7,699 nucleotides of DNA, from the NCBI GenBank assembly GCA_004173415.1, contig SEHC01000254.1:1-7699 (forward strand), read 5' to 3'. The translations under genes and the position numbers were made by a program. Position 1 is the stretch's first letter. Each line of letters starts with the position of its first letter. Positions 1-6,104 of the stretch are shown here, piece by piece. Source of the DNA: Lysobacteraceae bacterium (GTDB lineage: Bacteria; Pseudomonadota; Gammaproteobacteria; Xanthomonadales; Xanthomonadaceae). The notes beneath the pieces were generated by a model. It saw only the letters and a list, made by a program, of their open reading frames with translations, was not told the origin of the DNA and ran no database searches.

Positions 1-371
1 GCGCGCAGCTGTTCCATGAAGGTTTCCAGCGAGACCCGGATCACGCTGCGTTCGCGGCTGACCCGCTGCCGTGCCTGGCCGATGATCTTGCGCAGCGACC
101 GCCCCGACACGTCGATCAGGGCGACCGCCAGCTCGTCCATGTCGCGGAACTGGCGGTAGAAGCTGTTCGGGGCGATGCCCGCCTCGCGGGTGACCTCGCG
201 CAGGCTCAGGGTCGACAGGCTCCGATGGGGCCCGACCAGCTTCAGCGCCGCCGCGATCAGGTCGTCGCGCGAGATGGCTGCCTTGCGTGGCGCGGCCTGC
301 TCGGTGTCGGCAAGGATGTCGGGGGTTTGGCTCACGAGGACCGTCTGGATGGGAAGGGGCGAGCGCATCAT
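1..371 (-). CDS. desT: TetR-family repressor of unsaturated fatty acid synthesis (DesT/FabR-like), partial
   Basis: The minus strand encodes the first 123 residues of a TetR-type regulator; the C-terminal ligand domain lies beyond the left edge (family members are about 200-215 residues). The DNA-binding part is clear: SRDDLIAAALKLVG (about 34-47), then the helix-turn-helix STLSLREVTREAGIAPNSFY (about 53-72) and FRDMDELAVAL, a pattern typical of FabR and DesT. In Pseudomonas aeruginosa DesT senses the ratio of unsaturated to saturated acyl-CoA and represses desCB; here the gene is divergent from the matching oxidoreductase/desaturase pair, so DesT fits better than E. coli-type FabR. The start is uncertain: ATG at 371 or 368, or GTG at 335 (in frame, just before the conserved part). 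None has a convincing Shine-Dalgarno. The ATG at 371 sits about 7 nt from a predicted transcription start. Autoregulation through the shared intergenic operator is likely (inference). Confidence 0.88.
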   Translation of the reverse strand, partial: MMRSPLPIQTVLVSQTPDILADTEQAAPRKAAISRDDLIAAALKLVGPHRSLSTLSLREVTREAGIAPNSFYRQFRDMDELAVALIDVSGRSLRKIIGQARQRVSRERSVIRVSLETFMEQLR

Positions 372-384
372 ATCGGCTGAATGG

Positions 385-390
385 AATATA
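385..390 (-). promoter_or_regulatory. Predicted -10 box of the desT promoter
   Basis: Read on the minus strand, 390-385 is TATATT preceded by TG. The best -35 candidate (GATACA, 412-407, 16-nt spacer) is weak. Transcription would start near 378, only about 7 nt before the ATG at 371. The box overlaps the left arm of the TATACA/TGTATA dyad, which would allow autorepression. Confidence 0.4.
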
Positions 391-411
391 CACCTGTATA
401 GACATGTGTAT
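387..411. promoter_or_regulatory. Candidate operator dyads between desT and desC
   Basis: The AT-rich gap between the divergent starts holds nested inverted repeats: a perfect 6-bp-arm dyad TATACA-CC-TGTATA at 387-400; an ATACA/GTGTAT-type pair (ATACAC 388-393 and GTGTAT 406-411, 12-nt spacer); and an imperfect 14-bp palindrome ATAGACATGTGTAT at 398-411 with one mismatched pair. TetR dimers bind such dyads, and the position over both promoters fits repression by the adjacent DesT-like protein. The repeats are directly visible; the assignment to DesT is inferred. Confidence 0.65.
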
Positions 412-424
412 CTGCGCCTGTATA
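395..424 (+). repeat. Three TGTAT direct repeats at exact 12-bp spacing
   Basis: TGTAT begins at 395, 407 and 419, a strict 12-bp period. The first and third copies extend to a 9-bp identity, CCTGTATAG, at 393-401 and 417-425. The inverted form ATACA lies at 388-392. The third copy overlaps the predicted desC -10 box, so a protein bound along the array would block polymerase. These may be half-sites for side-by-side repressor dimers. Confidence 0.7.
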
Positions 425-426
425 GT
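399..426 (+). promoter_or_regulatory. Predicted sigma-70 promoter of desCB
   Basis: A -35-like TAGACA (399-404; five of six match TTGACA) is followed after 16 nt by a -10-like TATAGT (421-426; five of six match TATAAT), with TG directly before the -10. Initiation about 7 nt after the -10 would fall at or next to the A of the desC ATG at 433, giving an mRNA with little or no leader. No Shine-Dalgarno precedes that ATG. The promoter elements overlap the operator repeats. Confidence 0.55.
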
Positions 427-432
427 AGCCTC

Positions 433-1539
433 ATGAATGCCCGCCTCAAGCCCGACCCTGCCGCTGGCGCCAGCCGCCTCAGGCGCCTGCTCAAGCCCGT
501 GGTCACCCCCGTGGTGTTCGATTTCTGGGCCTCCCGCTTCAACCGCTCCTGGTCCTGGGACCGGCCGTTGGCCCGGATCGTCGCCCGCGAACAGGCTTCC
601 CGCGATGCGGTGACCCTGGTGCTCAAGCCGAACCGGCACTGGACCGGGTTCCAGCCAGGCCAGCACCTCAACCTCAGTGTGGAACTCAACGGCACACGGG
701 TGACCCGCAGCTACAGCCTGACCGCGCCGCCGCGCGCCGACGGGTGTATTTCGGTGACCGTGAAGGGCATCGAGGGCGGCAAGCTGAGTCGTTACCTGTG
801 CCAGCAGGCGCAGGTGGGCGATGTACTGGAGCTGGGGCCGGCCTTCGGCGAGATGATCCTGCCGCAGCGCCTGCAGGGCCGTTGGCTGTTCCTGGCCGCC
901 GGCAGCGGCATCACCCCGCTGATGGCAATGGTCCGCACGCTCGCGGCCCGGGGCATGCCGGTACCGCTGGACCTGGTCTACTGGGCCCGCAGCCGCGATG
1001 AACTCTGCTTCGCCAGCGAACTGCGCGAACTGGCCGCGGCCCATCCGAACTTCCGGGTCCATTTCGCGTTGACCCGCGAGCTGTCACTGGCCGCAGACGA
1101 GGCCGCCGGCCGCATCGACGCCGCCATGCTGCGCTCGCTGGTCTCCGATGCGGACGCCCGGCATGTGTACGCCTGCGGGCCGGGCGGTTTCGTCGACACG
1201 GCCCGCTCCCTGCTCGCCGCCAATGTCCCGACTTTCCATGCCGAGGCCTTCAGCGCGCCGCCGCGCGTGGTCGAGGACAACGGCAGCGTGCAGGTCACCC
1301 TGGCCGCCAGCGGCCGCACCCTCAGCGTTGCGCGTGGCCAGTCGCTGCTGACCGCACTGGAAGCCGAAGGCCTGCGGCCCGATTCCGGCTGCCGCATGGG
1401 CATCTGCAACACCTGTGCCTGCGGCAAGGCCTCCGGCACCACCCGCAACCTCAATACCGGCGACCTCGAAGACGAGCCGGTTTCGGCGCTCAAGCTCTGC
1501 ATTAGCAGTGCGGTGGGCGACCTCGTACTCGACCTGTGA
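433..1539 (+). CDS. desC: Ferredoxin-NAD(P)H oxidoreductase partner of fatty acid desaturase (DesC-like)
   Basis: A 368-residue flavo-iron-sulfur reductase that would pass electrons from NAD(P)H through FAD and a [2Fe-2S] centre to the di-iron desaturase encoded next. Domains in order: a short basic leader; an FAD-binding barrel with RSYSLT (92-97); an NAD-binding domain with AAGSGITP (155-162) and CGPGGF (248-253); and a C-terminal plant-type ferredoxin domain with Cys320, Cys325, Cys328 and Cys356. All key residues are present, so it should be active. The start at 433 was chosen because upstream in-frame codons (open to 175) run back through the divergent desT coding region and promoter, while 433 sits just downstream of a good -10. 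The end overlaps the desaturase start. Order and partners match P. aeruginosa desCB, where desC is the oxidoreductase. The symbol rests on this synteny; the family is certain. Confidence 0.9.
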   Translation: MNARLKPDPAAGASRLRRLLKPVVTPVVFDFWASRFNRSWSWDRPLARIVAREQASRDAVTLVLKPNRHWTGFQPGQHLNLSVELNGTRVTRSYSLTAPPRADGCISVTVKGIEGGKLSRYLCQQAQVGDVLELGPAFGEMILPQRLQGRWLFLAAGSGITPLMAMVRTLAARGMPVPLDLVYWARSRDELCFASELRELAAAHPNFRVHFALTRELSLAADEAAGRIDAAMLRSLVSDADARHVYACGPGGFVDTARSLLAANVPTFHAEAFSAPPRVVEDNGSVQVTLAASGRTLSVARGQSLLTALEAEGLRPDSGCRMGICNTCACGKASGTTRNLNTGDLEDEPVSALKLCISSAVGDLVLDL

Positions 1540-2672
1540 ATGCAATGACCCCGACCATGACCAAGAACCGTGCCCTGACCGCCGCCGAACTCGATGCCTT
1601 TGCCGCCGAACTGGACGCCGTGCGCGCGCAGACCGTGGCCAGGCTGGGACAGTCGGACGCCGACTACATCCGCCGCGTGGTCAAGGTGGTGCGCTACATG
1701 GAGCTCGCCGGCCGCGCATTGCTGTTCGCCGGCGCGTTCGTCCCGTCGATCCTGCTGCCGGCATGGATCGTCGGCACACTGGTGCTGGCCCTGGCCAAGA
1801 TCCTCGAGAACATGGAAGTGGGGCACAACATCATCCACGGCCAGTACGACTGGATGGGCGACCCGCAGCTCAATGGCAAGACCTACGAGTGGGACATCGC
1901 CGGTACCAGCGAGAACTGGCGCTACACGCACAACTTCCGCCACCACACCTACACCAACGTGCGCGGCATGGACGACGACATCGGCTATGGCCTGCTGCGG
2001 ATCTTCCCCGAGCAGCGCTGGAAGCCGTTCTACCTGGCCCAGCCGCTGATCGCGGTGGTCTTCGCGGTGCTGTTCGAATGGGGCGTGGCCGCCCAGAACC
2101 TGAAGCTGGGGCGCTGGTTCGCCGGCAGGACCAGCAACGCGCAGATGCGCGAACTGTTCCGGCCGGCCGGCCGCAAGATGCTGCGCCAGGTGGTCAAGGA
2201 CTACGTGGTGTTCCCGCTGCTGGCCGGCCCGTTCTTCCTGCCGGTGCTGCTGGGCAACGTGGTCGCCAACGTGCTCCGCAACCTGTGGACCTACACCATC
2301 ATCTTCTGCGGCCATTTCACCGCCGACGCCGAGACCTTCCCCAAGGAGTCGATCCGCAACGAGTCGCGGGGCCACTGGTACCTGCGCCAGCTGCGCGGTT
2401 CCTCCAACCTGGCTGGCGGCAAGCTGCTGAACGTGATGTCCGGCAACCTCAGCCACCAGATCGAACATCATTTCTATCCCGACGTGCCAGCCAACCGCTA
2501 CGCGGCCATGGCCGTGCAGGTCAGGGAAATCTGCGCTCGCTATGGGCAGCACTACAACACCGGCTCGTTGCCGCGGCAGTTCGGCCAGGTGATCTGGCGG
2601 ATCCTGCGCCATGCCTTCCCGAGCAAGCCGAAGAGGGCGCTGGCGCCGCTGCTGCAGGTGCAGTCGAACTAG
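1536..2672 (+). CDS. desB: Membrane fatty acyl(-CoA) desaturase (DesB-like)
   Basis: A 378-residue (from GTG) integral-membrane desaturase of the FA_desaturase family, which introduces a cis double bond into saturated acyl chains using O2 and electrons from a reductase. The three histidine boxes that hold the di-iron centre are intact: HNIIH (97-101), HNFRHH (132-137) and HQIEHH (307-312). Hydrophobic stretches lie at about 60-90, 165-185 and 222-258, as expected for a membrane-embedded fold. The GTG at 1536 gives a GTGA overlap with the desC stop; ATG at 1545 or 1557 is also possible and no Shine-Dalgarno decides, but coupling to desC is clear either way. In P. aeruginosa, DesB acts on acyl-CoA made from exogenous saturated fatty acids at the delta-9 position; the same substrate here is inferred from synteny with the DesT-like regulator. 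Confidence 0.9.
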   Translation: MNAMTPTMTKNRALTAAELDAFAAELDAVRAQTVARLGQSDADYIRRVVKVVRYMELAGRALLFAGAFVPSILLPAWIVGTLVLALAKILENMEVGHNIIHGQYDWMGDPQLNGKTYEWDIAGTSENWRYTHNFRHHTYTNVRGMDDDIGYGLLRIFPEQRWKPFYLAQPLIAVVFAVLFEWGVAAQNLKLGRWFAGRTSNAQMRELFRPAGRKMLRQVVKDYVVFPLLAGPFFLPVLLGNVVANVLRNLWTYTIIFCGHFTADAETFPKESIRNESRGHWYLRQLRGSSNLAGGKLLNVMSGNLSHQIEHHFYPDVPANRYAAMAVQVREICARYGQHYNTGSLPRQFGQVIWRILRHAFPSKPKRALAPLLQVQSN

Positions 2673-2769
2673 CCTCCCGCGGGCATCCACGGCCAGGCCG
2701 ACGGCTTGGCGAATTCGCGCGGATCACCCGACCACGGGTTTGCCGGTCCGGCCAGGGGGAGGGCTGCAA

Positions 2770-2803
2770 GATGGGCGCAGCCAGGCTGGCTGCGCGCACC
2801 ATC
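2770..2803. terminator. GC-rich hairpin between convergent desB and ABC genes
   Basis: GCGCAGCC (2775-2782), loop AGGCT, then GGCTGCGC (2788-2795) form a perfect 8-bp stem; outer GATGG (2770-2774) and CCATC (2799-2803) add 5 bp after a 3-nt bulge. It lies 4 nt past the ABC transporter stop and about 98 nt past the desB stop in a 134-nt gap with no gene. Neither side has a T-run, so it may be a factor-dependent stop, an RNA-end stabiliser or a bidirectional terminator. Confidence 0.45.
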
Positions 2804-2806
2804 CGG

Positions 2807-4510
2807 TCAATCGATGAACTGCAGGCGCGCCAGCTCGGCATACAGCCCGTCCTGGGCGATCAGTTCCGCGTGGGTTCCCTGGGCGACGATGCGGCCCTGG
2901 TCCATGACCACGATGCGGTCGGCCTTGAGCACGGTGGCCAGGCGATGGGCGATGACCAGGGTCGTGCGACCCTGCATCAGCCGTTCCAGCGCCTGCTGGA
3001 CCGCCCGTTCGCTCTGCGCATCGAGCGCGGAGGTGGCTTCGTCCAGCAGCAGGATCGGCGCGTCCTTGAGCAGGGCGCGGGCGATGGCGATGCGTTGCTG
3101 CTGGCCGCCTGACAGGCGCGCGCCACGTTCGCCCAGCTCGCTGGCGTAACCGGCCGGAAGCGCGCGGATGAAATCGGCGGCTTCGGCCGAAGCGGCCGCG
3201 GCTTCCAGTTCGGCATCGCTCGCATCAAGCTTCCCGTAGCGGATGTTGTCGGCCGCGCTGGCGGCGAAGATCGCCGGCTGCTGCGGAACCAGCGCGATGT
3301 GCTCGCGCAGGTCGGCCGGATCCAGTTCGCGCAGATCGATGTCGTCGATGCGCAGGCTGCCCGATTGCGGGTCGTGGAAGCGCAGCAGCATCGAGAACAC
3401 CGTGCTCTTGCCGGCCCCGGAGGGGCCGACCAGGGCCACGGTCTCGCCTGCCTGCACCTGCAGGTCGAAGCCGTCGAGCGCGGGCAGGTCGGGGCGGGAA
3501 GGGTAGTGGAAGACCACGTCGTCGAAGCGGATACCGCCACGCAGCGGGACCGGCAGCCGCCGCGGCTGCGCGGGCGGGCTGATCTCCGCGACCTCCTGCA
3601 GCAGTTCGGTGATCCGGCCCATGCCGCCCGATGCCCGCTGCAGCTCGTTCCACACCTCGGCCAGCGCGCCCACCGAGCCGCCGCCGATCAGCGCATACAG
3701 CACGAACTGGCCCAGCGTGCCCGCGCTCATGCGCCCGCCGATCACGTCATGCGCGCCGGACCACAGCACCAGCACGATCGCACCGAAGACCAGGGTGATC
3801 GCGCCGGCGGTGACCCAGGCCTGGGCGCGGATGCGCTTGCGCGCGGTGTCCACCGCCACCAGGCGCCGGCTGCCGAGCACGATCGGCAGCACCGCCAGCG
3901 GGATTCCGATCAGCGAGAAGGCGGCCAGGCGCGGGCTGGTGATGAACATCATGCTCAGGCTGCCGATCACCGTGACCGTGCTGCGCAGGGCCACCGACAT
4001 GCTGGTGCCGACCACGTTGCGCAGCAGTTCGCTGTCCGCGGTCAGGCGCGAAACCAGTTCGCCGCTGCGGGTGCGGTCGTGGAAGCCCGCGCCCAGGCCG
4101 ATGAGGTGCCGGTAGAGTTGCTTGCGCAGGTCCGCGACCACGCGTTCGCCCAGCAGGGAGACGAAATAGAAGCGGGCGGCGCTGGCCAGGGCCAGGGCCA
4201 CGGCGACGATAAACAGGAACAGGAAGGCGCGGTCGACGTTGCTGCCGCTGGAAAAGCCATCGTCGATCATCCGCCGGAAGGCGACCGGCAGGCTGAGGGT
4301 CGCGGCCGATGCGGCCGCCAGGGCCAGCAGCCAGGCGCCGAACAGTCCGCCATGCACACGCACGAAGGGCCAGAGTGCGCGCAGGCTGCCGAGTCGGGGC
4401 TTTGACGCCGGGCTGGAGCTGGCCGGGTCGGTGGCGGGATCGGTGGCGGGATCGGTGGCGGGGTGGGCCTTGTCCATGCGGGAATCGGCAGTTGCGTGCG
4501 TTGAGGTCAT
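2807..4510 (-). CDS. MsbA-like ABC half-transporter (fused permease/ATPase) with apparent internal TMD deletion
   Basis: A 567-residue half-transporter expected to dimerise in the inner membrane and export a lipid-like or hydrophobic substrate. After a polar 44-residue leader with a TDPA repeat come membrane helices at about 55-78, 96-118, 169-190, 194-213, 232-252 and 265-283. The ATPase domain (about 325-567) is complete: Walker A GPSGAGKST (362-370), Q-loop VPQQP (409), signature LSGGQ (466-470), Walker B ILLLDE with catalytic Glu491, D-loop SALD (494-497) and switch His522. The membrane domain is odd: TM4 ends in GSRRL (213-217) and after a few residues TARKRI (222-227) leads into TM5. 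Relatives carry a long SRASQDRIAD-type segment with the second coupling helix here, so about 45-50 residues seem absent without frame loss. Last gene of the operon; its ATG overlaps the yigZ stop (ATGA). The substrate cannot be told from sequence. Confidence 0.88.
   Translation of the reverse strand: MTSTHATADSRMDKAHPATDPATDPATDPASSSPASKPRLGSLRALWPFVRVHGGLFGAWLLALAAASAATLSLPVAFRRMIDDGFSSGSNVDRAFLFLFIVAVALALASAARFYFVSLLGERVVADLRKQLYRHLIGLGAGFHDRTRSGELVSRLTADSELLRNVVGTSMSVALRSTVTVIGSLSMMFITSPRLAAFSLIGIPLAVLPIVLGSRRLVAVDTARKRIRAQAWVTAGAITLVFGAIVLVLWSGAHDVIGGRMSAGTLGQFVLYALIGGGSVGALAEVWNELQRASGGMGRITELLQEVAEISPPAQPRRLPVPLRGGIRFDDVVFHYPSRPDLPALDGFDLQVQAGETVALVGPSGAGKSTVFSMLLRFHDPQSGSLRIDDIDLRELDPADLREHIALVPQQPAIFAASAADNIRYGKLDASDAELEAAAASAEAADFIRALPAGYASELGERGARLSGGQQQRIAIARALLKDAPILLLDEATSALDAQSERAVQQALERLMQGRTTLVIAHRLATVLKADRIVVMDQGRIVAQGTHAELIAQDGLYAELARLQFID
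4428..4463 (-). repeat. Three 12-bp tandem repeats inside the ABC transporter leader
   Basis: The plus strand reads TCGGTGGCGGGA at 4428-4439 and 4440-4451, then the same unit with one final-base change at 4452-4463. On the coding strand it gives repeated Thr-Asp-Pro-Ala near residues 19-30 of the transporter. Because the unit is a multiple of three, copy changes alter length but not frame. It lies in a polar segment before the first membrane helix. Confidence 0.85.
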
Positions 4511-5100
4511 TCTGGGTCCGATCCGATCACTTGCACCCGGTTACGGGTGGCGTCGCGAAGCTGGTTTTTCAAGGCGTCGGCGCGCGATGCGGCGATGCGC
4601 AGGCGCAGGCTTGCCCCGCTTTCATCGAAATCCTCGGACAACTTGTCTGCCCCAAGCGCGGCCAGGGCGACGTGCACGCTGCCCAGGTCGTCGAATGTGC
4701 AGCGGATCCGCCACTCTTCCAGGGCCAGCAGCGGGCGTCGTTCGGCCAGGCGCAGGCATTCGGCCGCGGCGCCGCCGTAAGCGCGCACCAGTCCGCCGGC
4801 GCCCAGCTTGATCCCGCCGTACCAGCGGGTGACCACGGCGACCACCTGGTCGTAGCCCTGGCCGTCGATCGCCGCCAGGATCGGGCGGCCCGCGGTGCCG
4901 GACGGCTCGCCATCGTCGCTGGAGCGGTACTGGCCACCGATCCGATAGGCCCAGCAATTATGGGTGGCCCCGATATCCGACACCTGGCTGACGAAGGCCA
5001 GCGCGGCCTCCGCTGAGGAAGCCGGGGCCGCCTGCGCGATGAAGCGGCTGTGCTTGACCTCCAGTACATGCAGGCTGGCGTGGGCCAGGGTGTGGCTCAT
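4507..5100 (-). CDS. yigZ: YigZ/IMPACT family protein (UPF0029)
   Basis: A 197-residue soluble protein, close to the usual length of about 200 for bacterial YigZ. The N-terminal IMPACT domain (about 15-122) shows KHSRF (16-20), DDGEPSGTAGRPI (62-74) and TRWYGGIKLGAGGLVRAYG (91-109), the family hallmarks; the rest (about 135-195) corresponds to the ferredoxin-like DUF1949 domain. The bacterial role is not settled; eukaryotic IMPACT acts on the Gcn2 translation-stress pathway, so a translation or nucleic-acid related role has been suggested. Both ends are coupled: its ATG overlaps the stop of the putative anti-sigma gene and its TGA overlaps the ABC transporter ATG, each by ATGA. This makes it an internal member of a sigma-factor operon. 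Confidence 0.93.
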   Translation of the reverse strand: MSHTLAHASLHVLEVKHSRFIAQAAPASSAEAALAFVSQVSDIGATHNCWAYRIGGQYRSSDDGEPSGTAGRPILAAIDGQGYDQVVAVVTRWYGGIKLGAGGLVRAYGGAAAECLRLAERRPLLALEEWRIRCTFDDLGSVHVALAALGADKLSEDFDESGASLRLRIAASRADALKNQLRDATRNRVQVIGSDPE

Positions 5101-6104
5101 TCTTCCAGCAACGGTTCCAGGTCATCCGGAACGGTTTCGTCCGGATGGTCCCTGACGAAGAGCAGCAGGCTCTGGCGGGCCGCATCCGCATCACCCAGGC
5201 CGTAACGCGTGCGCACCCGTTCCAGCCAATCGTCCACCGCCAGCTGGGTGTCGTCCCGGACCGGCACCTGGCGGTCGGTCCGGCTGATGCGCGAACCGGT
5301 GACTTCGACCCGGTCCAGCGTCTGGTTCTCGCTGTCCCGCATCGCCTGGCCAGCCAGCGCCGCCGCTTTGCGGCTGGCTGGCGCAGAAGCCTGTCTCGCG
5401 CTGGCCGCCCGCGCACCGGCCGCATGCGCGCTGGCTGCCTGTGCGTCGATCGGCTGTTCCCTGCGAACGACGGCATTGGCAGCGGCATCGGCGCCCATGG
5501 TGTCGCCGGGTTCGGCCTCAGTGGCGGCGAACGGGGAGGGTGCCGCAGGAGGCGGAGGCGCGGGTGCAGGTGGAGCCACGCTGGCAGCCTCCGGGGCCAT
5601 GGCGGCGAGTGGCCGGGTCTCCCGCTGCACGGTCCGTGGCGACGGCAGGCGGCGTTGCTGCCTCGCAGGCGCGGGTTCGGGCAGGGCCAGGGGTGCCGGC
5701 GTGGCCGCCGATGGCGGTGCCGCTTCGGCGATCACAGGGACGGGCGGTGGCTCAGGCGCGGGTTCGGGGAGGGCGCCGGATACGGGCGTGGGTTCGCCGG
5801 CCGCCGGAGCGGCCGCCATCGGGCGATGCGCTTCCGGCACTTCGCCGACGCTCGCCAGTTGCGGCAGCGGACGCAGCTGCCAGGCGATGCCGACCGCAAC
5901 CACCACCGAGGCGGCCAGCCCGATCGCCACCGGCCAGCGTGGGCGCGACGTGGACGCCGGCCTTGGCTGGACCGCAGCGCGGGCCGAGGCCAGGATCCGG
6001 GCGTCCAGCGCCGCCGGCGGCTCGCCATGCGGACCCAGGCGCGCCACCAGCTGGGCCAGCTCGCGCTCTTCCGGGGTCAGTGGATCGGGGGCTCGGGTAT
6101 TCAT
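5097..6104 (-). CDS. Single-pass membrane protein, putative anti-sigma factor
   Basis: A 335-residue protein encoded directly after an ECF sigma factor (ATGA overlap), the usual place for an anti-sigma factor. Layout: a cytoplasmic N-terminus of about 56 residues (TPEERELAQLVARLG...ALDARILASARAA), one membrane helix at about 57-77 (WPVAIGLAASVVVAVGIAW), then a long periplasmic part very rich in Pro and Ala (about 95-250), and a charged helical C-terminus (DDWLERVRTRYGLGDADAAR...VRDHPDETVPDDLEPLLEE) resembling a single TPR-like hairpin. No HxxxCxxC zinc motif is visible, so this is not a ZAS-type anti-sigma. Residues 262-273 read TLDRVEVTGSRI, like the N-terminal plug motif of Xanthomonadaceae TonB-dependent receptors. 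The anti-sigma role is inferred from topology and context; a sigma-independent envelope role is possible. Confidence 0.72.
   Translation of the reverse strand: MNTRAPDPLTPEERELAQLVARLGPHGEPPAALDARILASARAAVQPRPASTSRPRWPVAIGLAASVVVAVGIAWQLRPLPQLASVGEVPEAHRPMAAAPAAGEPTPVSGALPEPAPEPPPVPVIAEAAPPSAATPAPLALPEPAPARQQRRLPSPRTVQRETRPLAAMAPEAASVAPPAPAPPPPAAPSPFAATEAEPGDTMGADAAANAVVRREQPIDAQAASAHAAGARAASARQASAPASRKAAALAGQAMRDSENQTLDRVEVTGSRISRTDRQVPVRDDTQLAVDDWLERVRTRYGLGDADAARQSLLLFVRDHPDETVPDDLEPLLEE

Noticed and set aside
175..432. 86-codon N-terminal extension of the desC reading frame
   Set aside because: It runs antisense through the conserved helix-turn-helix of desT and over the promoter/operator, has no reductase similarity, and the ATG at 433 begins just before family-like sequence.
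978..2690. 570-codon minus-strand open frame opposite desC and desB
   Set aside because: Shadow of GC-rich genes: the plus strand has all reductase and desaturase motifs, while this frame is His/Arg/Gln-rich without recognisable domains.
1415..3112. 565-codon plus-strand open frame across desB, the gap and the ABC gene end
   Set aside because: It crosses two convergent genes with clear motifs in other frames and is low-complexity Arg/Pro/Ala sequence.
3299..4405. 368-codon plus-strand open frame opposite the ABC transporter
   Set aside because: Gln/His/Arg-rich shadow of the Walker and membrane regions; no domain and no ribosome-binding site.
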